Of a DNA stretch of 10,775 nt, positions 6,005-10,775 are shown one piece after another. Position numbers and translations under genes: made by a program. Under the pieces are notes generated by a model. It did no database searches. It had not been told where the DNA came from and saw nothing but the letters and a program-made list of their open reading frames with translations. This DNA is from Alphaproteobacteria bacterium. Lineage in GTDB: Bacteria; Pseudomonadota; Alphaproteobacteria; Rhizobiales; Xanthobacteraceae. The first letter of the stretch is position 1. Each line of letters begins with the position of its first letter. Where the stretch lies: positions 1-10,775 of the forward strand of contig VAZH01000033.1 in the NCBI GenBank assembly GCA_005884465.1. Direction: 5' to 3'.

Positions 6005-7450
6005 TCACGTCTCGATCTGCACATACTCGAAGTCGCCCGGCTTGTTGTCGATGCCGACCTTGGGCGGCGAGATCCATGGGGCGAAGCCGCCGGGCTCGGT
6101 CACCGGCGTCATCAGTGAGGCGATGAAATCGCCGTCATCCAATGACGGCAGCCACCCGCTCTTGCGCTTGCTCCAGGTCGCGTCGTCGATCAGTACGCCG
6201 TCCGGCGTGGCGTGGACATCCTTGAACTCGCCGATCTGGCGATGGAACGCGACGTTCGGCAGCGTCAGCTTGAAGTTATAGCCGGCCGTAGAGATGATCT
6301 TGTTCCAGCGCAACATGCCCTTGGCACAGTCCTTGGTGTAGTCGTCGCGCAGCCGCATGTTGAGCGCGGTCAGCGCCGGCTCGTCGACGCGCTGGATTTG
6401 CCCGTTCACCAGCTTCAGCACTGGATACGTGCTGTTTTGCAGGCGATGATCGTCTTCGATCTGGGTCTCGCGATAGCGGCCCTTGACGCCGGCATTGAAG
6501 GCGTTCGCGGCATTGGTCGAGACCTCCGAGCCGAACAGGTCGAGCGAGAGCGAGTAATGCAGGTTCAGCTTCTTCTGGATGGTCGGAAGATCGATCACGC
6601 CTAGCGCGCGAACCTTGGCGATATCGGAGGGATCGCTGATGCCGGCATCCTTCATGGCTTCGCAGGTCCGCTGCACGACGCGGCTGATGCCGGTCTCGCC
6701 GACGAACATGTGATGCGCCTCTTCCGTCAGCATGAAGCGGCAGGTGCGCGACAGCGGATCGAACCCGGATTGCGCCAGGCTATGCAGCTGCATCTTGCCG
6801 TCGCGGTCGGTGAAATAGGTGAACATGAAGAACGACAGCCAGTCCGGCGTCTTCTCGTTGAAAGCCCCCAGCATGCGTGGGCTGTCGACATCGCCCGAGC
6901 GGCGGCGCAACAACTCGTCGGCCTCCTCGCGGCCGTCGCGGCCGAAATATTTCTGCAACAGATAGACCATCGCCCAGAGATGGCGGCCTTCCTCGACATT
7001 GACCTGGAACAGGTTGCGCAGGTCGTAGAGCGAGGGCGCGGTCTTGCCGAGATGACGCTGCTGCTCAACCGACGCCGGCTCGGTGTCGCCCTGGATCACG
7101 ATCAGGCGGCGCAACATGGCGCGATGCTCGCCCGGCACTTCCTGCCACGCCGGATCGCCGTAATGCTCACCGAAGGGAATGACGCGATTTTCTTCCTGAG
7201 GCGCCAGCAGGATGCCCCAGCGATATTCCGGCATTCTCACATAGTCGAACTTGGCCCAGCCGCGCGGATCGACCGAATAGGCGGTGCGCAAGTAGACCAG
7301 CGATTGCTGGAAGCCTTCCGGCCCCATGTCGCTCCACCAGTCCATGTAACCGGGATGCCAGCCCTCCAGCGCCTTGAGCACCTGCCGATCCTCGCTGAGA
7401 TTCACGTTGTTGGGGATCTTGGTGGAGTAATCGACGTTCATGATGTTCAT
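6005..7450 (-). CDS. boxB: Benzoyl-CoA 2,3-epoxidase, oxygenase component BoxB
   Basis: BoxB is the soluble diiron oxygenase of the aerobic benzoyl-CoA pathway. With electrons from the reductase BoxA it converts benzoyl-CoA and O2 to 2,3-epoxybenzoyl-CoA. The 481-residue product has the usual family length. All six iron ligands known from the Azoarcus evansii enzyme have counterparts, four positions later: Glu124 (GDTEPAS), Glu154 and His157 (EEGRHLW), Asp215 (FTDRDG), and Glu244 and His247 (TEEAHHMF). The ATG at 7450 is chosen because AAGGAG lies six bases upstream. The frame stays open for 17 further codons, but these are encoded by the neighbouring palindromic repeat and lack a ribosome binding site. 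A second ATG at 7441 is possible. boxC lies upstream, 129 bp away, so the two are probably cotranscribed. boxA does not follow; the next gene is the convergent SDR. Confidence 0.97.
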   Translation of the reverse strand: MNIMNVDYSTKIPNNVNLSEDRQVLKALEGWHPGYMDWWSDMGPEGFQQSLVYLRTAYSVDPRGWAKFDYVRMPEYRWGILLAPQEENRVIPFGEHYGDPAWQEVPGEHRAMLRRLIVIQGDTEPASVEQQRHLGKTAPSLYDLRNLFQVNVEEGRHLWAMVYLLQKYFGRDGREEADELLRRRSGDVDSPRMLGAFNEKTPDWLSFFMFTYFTDRDGKMQLHSLAQSGFDPLSRTCRFMLTEEAHHMFVGETGISRVVQRTCEAMKDAGISDPSDIAKVRALGVIDLPTIQKKLNLHYSLSLDLFGSEVSTNAANAFNAGVKGRYRETQIEDDHRLQNSTYPVLKLVNGQIQRVDEPALTALNMRLRDDYTKDCAKGMLRWNKIISTAGYNFKLTLPNVAFHRQIGEFKDVHATPDGVLIDDATWSKRKSGWLPSLDDGDFIASLMTPVTEPGGFAPWISPPKVGIDNKPGDFEYVQIET

Positions 7451-7456
7451 GGCGTG

Positions 7457-7462
7457 CTCCTT
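7457..7462 (-). promoter_or_regulatory. Ribosome binding site that fixes the boxB start
   Basis: On the minus strand AAGGAG lies six bases before the ATG at 7450. No comparable site precedes the longer in-frame start near 7501, which falls inside a palindromic repeat. Confidence 0.85.
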
Positions 7463-7473
7463 GGACACATTTT

Positions 7474-7568
7474 CCGTCATGCCCGGCCTTGTGCCGGGCA
7501 TCCACGTCTTCCTTTCATCAACGAAAAAGAAAAGACGTGGATGGCCGGGACGAGCCCGGCCATGACGG
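7474..7568. repeat. Extragenic palindromic element, inverted pair (second type), between boxC and boxB
   Basis: The left unit (7474-7510) reads CCGTCAT, a GCCCGGC/GCCGGGC hairpin, then ATCCACGTCTT. The right unit (7532-7568) is the same design inverted: AAGACGTGGAT, a GGCCGGG/CCCGGCC hairpin, then ATGACGG. The two outer halves can also pair with each other. The element fills most of the 129-bp gap between boxC and boxB and would be transcribed with them, so it may act as an mRNA-stabilising or partly terminating structure. Confidence 0.9.
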
Positions 7569-7579
7569 AGCAGATTTTA

Positions 7580-9268
7580 CTAAACCCGCGTCATATCGAA
7601 CTGCGGCCTCTCACCGGTGCCGTAGCGCTTGAGCGCGCCGGCCTCGCCGACCGCGTTGGGGCGCTGAAAGATCCAGTTCTGCCACGCTGTCAGGCGGGAA
7701 AAGATTTTCGATTCCATGGTCTCGGGTCCGACGAAGCGCAGGTTCGCTTCCATGCCGGTGAGGCCGTCGGGCGAAAAACTGGTGCGCTCCTCGAAGAACA
7801 CCCTGATCTCGTCGTCCCAGTCGATGTCGTCGAGCGCAAAGGTGACGAGGCCGAGCTGCTCGGCTTCCTCGGCATCAAGCGCCTCGCCGATTCTTTTCTG
7901 TGCGCGCTCCAGATCCGATGGATCGGCCTGAAAGCGCGATTGCAGCCGCGTCAGACCATGGCTCATCGGATACGGCCCAAAGTTCATCGCGGTGAGCTCG
8001 ATGGTCGGCGGGGCGCGGTTGTCGCCCTGCTTCTGACCGATCAGCATGTAAGAGCGGTCGGCCGCGAACACGAGTTCGGCAAGCGTGCCGACAAAGCAGG
8101 AGCCCGGCTCGACCAGCGTCACCAGGGTGCGCGAGGTGACGTCGATGCGCTTCAGCACCCGCTTCCAGTACTGCCGGATTTCGTTGACCAGCCAGTGTGC
8201 CTTGTTGGCTTCCAGAAACGCGTCGCAGGCCAGAACGTTGGCGCGCTCGCCATGCGACTTGAACACCAGCATCGCGGTCTCGAGCTCGTTGATGCGCAGA
8301 TGAAGTATCGCGTCATCGAGTTCGCGCGCCACCTGCAGCGGCCAGAACGATGACCCTTGCGCGATCACGCCGTCGACATCGGTGGGCGGGCTTGCCTCCG
8401 GCGCATGAATCGAAATGGTGGCGATGCGTTCTGAACGATTGATATCGACGCTGACAAGGCCATAGCGGATGCCGTTGTCGTCGAAGCTGCGGGTCAGCGG
8501 ACCAAGCGATATGCCCGTTCCGTTGCCGTTGCGCTTCGAGGTGGCGGCCAATTCTTTGGCCCGCTCGGCGACTTTCGCCTCCAATTTGCTGTTCGGCACG
8601 ATCTCGTCGACGAGGCGCCACTGCACCGCGCGCTTGCCCTTGATGCCTTCCTCGATGGTGCAGAAATAATCGGCGTGATCGCGGCGCACCTTGCGCTTGT
8701 CGACCACCCGCGTCAGTCCGCCGGTGCCCGGCAACACCGCAAGCAGCGGCACTTCCGGCAGCGCCACTGCCGCAGCACCATCGTCGGCCAAGATGATGTG
8801 ATCGGTCGCCAGCGCCAGCTCATAGCCGCCGCCCGCCGCCGTGCCGTTGATGACAGTGATAAAACGCTGGCCGGAATTCTCGCTGGAATCCTCAAGGCCG
8901 TTGCGGGTCTCGTTGGTGAACTTGCAGAAGTTGACCTTGTGGGCGTGGGTCGCCCCCGCCAGCATGCGGATGTTGGCGCCCGCGCAGAACACGCGGTTCT
9001 TGGCCGACCGCAGCAGCGCCACCTTGACGCCGGGATGCTCGAAGCGCAGCCGCTGCACCGCGTCCGCCAGTTCGATGTCGACGCCAAGATCGTAGGAATT
9101 CAGCTTGAGCTGATAGCCTTCGAACAGCCCGCCATTCTCATCGACGTCCATGGTCAGGGTGGCGACGTCGCCATCGACCTCAAGCTTCCAATGCCGGTAG
9201 CGCGACGGATCGGTCTGAAAATCGATATGCCTGGCGCCATTAGCGAGGACGCGATCTTCACCGGCCAT
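7580..9268 (-). CDS. boxC: 2,3-epoxybenzoyl-CoA dihydrolase (benzoyl-CoA-dihydrodiol lyase) BoxC
   Basis: BoxC opens the ring of 2,3-epoxybenzoyl-CoA by a double hydrolysis, giving 3,4-dehydroadipyl-CoA semialdehyde and formate. The 562-residue protein matches the family length (about 550-560). Its N-terminal half is a crotonase fold: FCAGANIRM holds the first oxyanion-hole segment and NGTAAGGGYELALATDHII the second, followed by LPEVPLLAVLPGTGGLTRV. The C-terminal half is the long extension typical of BoxC. The ATG at 9268 has GAGGG five bases upstream. A GTG at 9280, four codons earlier, lies over that GAGGG and is less likely. A palindromic operator and a predicted promoter lie immediately upstream, and boxB follows after a repeat element, so boxC-boxB form one unit, possibly also read from the hydrolase-DUF309 genes. 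Confidence 0.97.
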   Translation of the reverse strand: MAGEDRVLANGARHIDFQTDPSRYRHWKLEVDGDVATLTMDVDENGGLFEGYQLKLNSYDLGVDIELADAVQRLRFEHPGVKVALLRSAKNRVFCAGANIRMLAGATHAHKVNFCKFTNETRNGLEDSSENSGQRFITVINGTAAGGGYELALATDHIILADDGAAAVALPEVPLLAVLPGTGGLTRVVDKRKVRRDHADYFCTIEEGIKGKRAVQWRLVDEIVPNSKLEAKVAERAKELAATSKRNGNGTGISLGPLTRSFDDNGIRYGLVSVDINRSERIATISIHAPEASPPTDVDGVIAQGSSFWPLQVARELDDAILHLRINELETAMLVFKSHGERANVLACDAFLEANKAHWLVNEIRQYWKRVLKRIDVTSRTLVTLVEPGSCFVGTLAELVFAADRSYMLIGQKQGDNRAPPTIELTAMNFGPYPMSHGLTRLQSRFQADPSDLERAQKRIGEALDAEEAEQLGLVTFALDDIDWDDEIRVFFEERTSFSPDGLTGMEANLRFVGPETMESKIFSRLTAWQNWIFQRPNAVGEAGALKRYGTGERPQFDMTRV

Positions 9269-9300
9269 GGGCACCCTCACCTGTTCTTAGGCTATCCGTT

Positions 9301-9322
9301 AACATGCATAATAATGCATGTT
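9301..9322. promoter_or_regulatory. Palindromic operator TGCA-N6-TGCA at the boxC promoter (probable BoxR/BzdR-type site)
   Basis: AACATGCAT (9301-9309), a 4-nt spacer AATA and ATGCATGTT (9314-9322) form a perfect 22-bp palindrome. Inside it TGCA (9305-9308), six bases, TGCA (9315-9318) reproduces the TGCA-N6-TGCA operator known for BzdR of Azoarcus, which its paralogue BoxR is thought to share. The palindrome covers the predicted -10 of boxC, so a bound protein should block transcription, with benzoyl-CoA the expected inducer. The regulator gene is not in the window. Confidence 0.75.
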
Positions 9323-9336
9323 TTGGCCGAGGTCCA
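9308..9336 (-). promoter_or_regulatory. Predicted sigma-70-type promoter of boxC-boxB
   Basis: On the minus strand TGGACC (9336-9331, four of six matches to TTGACA) is followed after exactly 17 nt by TATTAT (9313-9308, five of six matches to TATAAT). Transcription would start near 9300, leaving a leader of about 30 nt with GAGGG before the ATG at 9268. The -10 lies inside the 22-bp palindrome. Confidence 0.55.
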
Positions 9337-9370
9337 GAGCTATTTGGACCGAAATATGCATTTTGCTTCA
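9331..9370. promoter_or_regulatory. Second inverted repeat and degenerate TGCA site upstream of the boxC promoter
   Basis: GGTCCA (9331-9336) and TGGACC (9345-9350) are perfect inverted arms with an 8-nt spacer; the first arm covers the predicted -35. Further upstream, TGCA (9357-9360), six bases, TTCA (9367-9370) is a one-mismatch version of TGCA-N6-TGCA, and it overlaps the stop codon of the DUF309 gene. It may be an auxiliary operator. Confidence 0.4.
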
Positions 9371-9889
9371 TGCTCGGCCGATTTTGCCGAATTCCACCCA
9401 ATCCGCTTTGGTTAGCGCCGGCTGCGCCAGTTTGGCCTTCAGGAGGGCCGCGAGTCTGGCCGTCGGAAAAGCCTCGACGAATCCGTCGCCGGCCGCCGCC
9501 GCGTTGCGGCCAAGCGTATCGAGCTCGACCAGCGCCTCGCCAAAATACCGCGCCGCCGCCCGCGGCTTTTGCATCCGCAGTCTGAGATTGGCGTTGGCGA
9601 TCTGGATGCAGGCCCGCAACAGGATCCGCTCGCGTCCGCCCTGGGGCGCCGCCGCCCAAACCGCTTCCAGGATTTCCTGCGATTCCCAGAAATATCCGGC
9701 GTCGTTGAGGGCAATCCCGTAGCGCAGCGCCGGATGCCGCGCCGGGACGAAGTCCTGGAAGCGCGACGGCACTAGGGCCATCGCCTGCCATAACGTATCA
9801 TGATCGGCCTCGGCCTCGGCAGTTTCGCCGGGAACATAGGCCCACTGGGGCAGCGGAAGCTTGGCGGCATTTGAGGGAGGCATGCTCAT
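9368..9889 (-). CDS. DUF309 family protein
   Basis: The 173-residue soluble protein is mainly helical. Residues 57-78, RYGIALNDAGYFWESQEIL followed by EAVW, match the DUF309 signature (N-x-G-x-[YF]-[FW]-E-[AS]-H-E-x-L-E-x-x-W), with Gln in place of the usual His. The rest has the amphipathic helices expected of the family (IQIANANLRLRMQKPRAAAR, about 96-115). No catalytic motif is apparent and the family's function is unknown. The ATG at 9889 follows the hydrolase stop codon by 24 nt with only a weak G-rich ribosome binding site; a second ATG lies two codons later. It is probably cotranscribed with the hydrolase. Its stop codon overlaps the degenerate TGCA element upstream of boxC. Confidence 0.8.
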   Translation of the reverse strand: MSMPPSNAAKLPLPQWAYVPGETAEAEADHDTLWQAMALVPSRFQDFVPARHPALRYGIALNDAGYFWESQEILEAVWAAAPQGGRERILLRACIQIANANLRLRMQKPRAAARYFGEALVELDTLGRNAAAAGDGFVEAFPTARLAALLKAKLAQPALTKADWVEFGKIGRA

Positions 9890-9913
9890 GTGCAGAGGGC
9901 CCCGACCAATACG

Positions 9914-10729
9914 TTAGGCGGCCCGCCCCTGCGAGCCCTCGTGGATGTGCAAAATGCGTCCTGCAAATTCCGAAATCGCATTGAGCGTCGCCTCCGGCGC
10001 TTCACGATGCGGCGAATGTCCGGCGCCAGGAACGATCGTCACATCGACCGGACAATAGCATTCTTCTTGGGCGATCTCGATCTGGCGGATTGTCCCATAC
10101 TCGTCCTCGGCGCCCTGCAGGATTGCAACCGGCACCCGTATGTAGGCGAGATATTCCGAAATATCCCAGTCGCGAAACTTTGGGTCGAGCCACGCCGCGT
10201 TCCACCCGTAGAACGCGTTGTCGACGTCGCGGTGCCAGCGCTTCAGTTTCGACCTGAGATCGGTGGTCTCATAGGCTTGCTTGATCCCGGCGATCGACTT
10301 CACCGAGATATCTTCCACGACGAAATGGGGCGCGATCATCGCTACGCCGCGTATGCGGTGATCCTGAACACCGCCGGCATAGATCGCCGCTATCGAAGCG
10401 CCGTCGGAATGCCCGAGCAGAAGGCCGCGGCGAAAGCCGATTTCGTCGAGCAGTTTTGGCAAAATCTCGAGCGCCTCGATATGCATGTAGTCGAGCGGTC
10501 GCGGCAGTTCGACCGGCGTCGAGGCGCCATAGCCTGAACGCGAATAGACGAACACGCAGGCTCTCGTCGCGGCCTGGAGCCGGTCCGGAAAATCTCCCCA
10601 CAGCCCAACCGAGCCAAGACCTTCATGCAGCATGACGATGGTCGGCGCCTCGTCCGGTGCGGGACCGATCATGCGGTATTCGAGATCGGAAGCGCCGATG
10701 CGCAAGGTACCGGTGGGTGCGAGGGTCAT
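9914..10729 (-). CDS. Alpha/beta-fold hydrolase of a box gene cluster
   Basis: The 271-residue enzyme shows a complete catalytic set. HEGLG (35-39) is the oxyanion-side motif, GHSDG (106-110) is the nucleophile elbow with Ser108, Asp209 (GAEDEYGT) is the likely acid and His238 (GAGHSPH) the base. No signal peptide is visible, so it should be cytoplasmic. The substrate is not known; in a benzoyl-CoA cluster an ester, lactone or CoA-thioester by-product is possible, which is inference from location. The ATG at 10729 is chosen because it is preceded by a GAGAGAG stretch and starts at MTLAPTG, close to the first beta strand. In-frame ATGs at 10762 and 10771 would extend it, but they lack a ribosome binding site and the latter lies in a palindromic repeat. 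The DUF309 gene follows after 24 nt. Confidence 0.88.
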   Translation of the reverse strand: MTLAPTGTLRIGASDLEYRMIGPAPDEAPTIVMLHEGLGSVGLWGDFPDRLQAATRACVFVYSRSGYGASTPVELPRPLDYMHIEALEILPKLLDEIGFRRGLLLGHSDGASIAAIYAGGVQDHRIRGVAMIAPHFVVEDISVKSIAGIKQAYETTDLRSKLKRWHRDVDNAFYGWNAAWLDPKFRDWDISEYLAYIRVPVAILQGAEDEYGTIRQIEIAQEECYCPVDVTIVPGAGHSPHREAPEATLNAISEFAGRILHIHEGSQGRAA

Positions 10730-10765
10730 GTCTCTCTCTTCAACGCGCAGTCTGAGACTCATTTT

Positions 10766-10775
10766 CGTCATGCCC
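10766..10775 (+). repeat. Start of a third palindromic element, cut by the window edge
   Basis: The final ten bases CGTCATGCCC repeat exactly the opening of the second-type element at 7475-7484. The remainder would lie beyond the window, upstream of the hydrolase gene. Ten bases alone are limited evidence. Confidence 0.5.

Noticed and set aside
6710..8353. 547-codon open frame on the plus strand
   Set aside because: It runs antisense through both boxB and boxC and across the repeat between them. Its translation is Arg/Gln/His-rich with no family motif, as expected of the reverse frame of GC-rich genes.

Overview
The window looks like chromosome of a Bradyrhizobium-type alphaproteobacterium (Nitrobacteraceae). 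This rests on the high GC content, the codon use, the protein flavour and the extragenic palindromic repeats, and it is an inference from the sequence alone. Nine genes are well supported. Eight lie on the minus strand and one, a short-chain dehydrogenase, on the plus strand. No tRNA, rRNA, CRISPR array, insertion sequence or phage gene was seen.

Left part (1-2459): a minus-strand pair encodes a UPF0104/YbhN-like membrane protein followed by the phosphate sensor kinase PhoR. Just downstream of phoR is a good Pho box (two CTGTCAT-like repeats 11 bp apart) pointing left, so a Pho-regulated gene, probably the pst phosphate transporter operon, should begin just outside the window.

Middle part (2460-5024): a gap of about 360 bp holds an 11-bp inverted repeat and a possible 29-codon gene with a consensus ribosome binding site. 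It is followed by a minus-strand pair: a BON/OmpA-domain envelope protein and a small three-helix membrane protein. The roughly 500-bp gap between this pair and the divergent dehydrogenase is rich in inverted repeats (12-bp and 16-bp perfect arms). They would form a structured 5' leader on the OmpA-type transcript if the proposed promoter is right.

Right part (5025-10775): the RhlG-like dehydrogenase converges on an aerobic benzoyl-CoA ('box') gene cluster. Reading leftward, the cluster has an alpha/beta hydrolase, a DUF309 protein, boxC (ring-opening dihydrodiol lyase) and boxB (benzoyl-CoA 2,3-epoxidase, with all six diiron ligands present). Between the DUF309 gene and boxC lies a 22-bp palindrome containing TGCA-N6-TGCA, placed on a predicted -10 box. 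This is the operator form known for the BzdR/BoxR benzoyl-CoA-responsive repressors. boxA, benzoate-CoA ligase and boxR are not in the window.

Two inverted-pair palindromic elements separate the dehydrogenase from boxB and boxB from boxC, and a third begins at the right edge. All share the frame CGTCAT-hairpin-ATCCA. The strongest candidates for something undescribed are the structured leader of the OmpA/BON gene, the box operator array and the small gene at 2624-2713. No new multi-gene defence or mobile system is visible.
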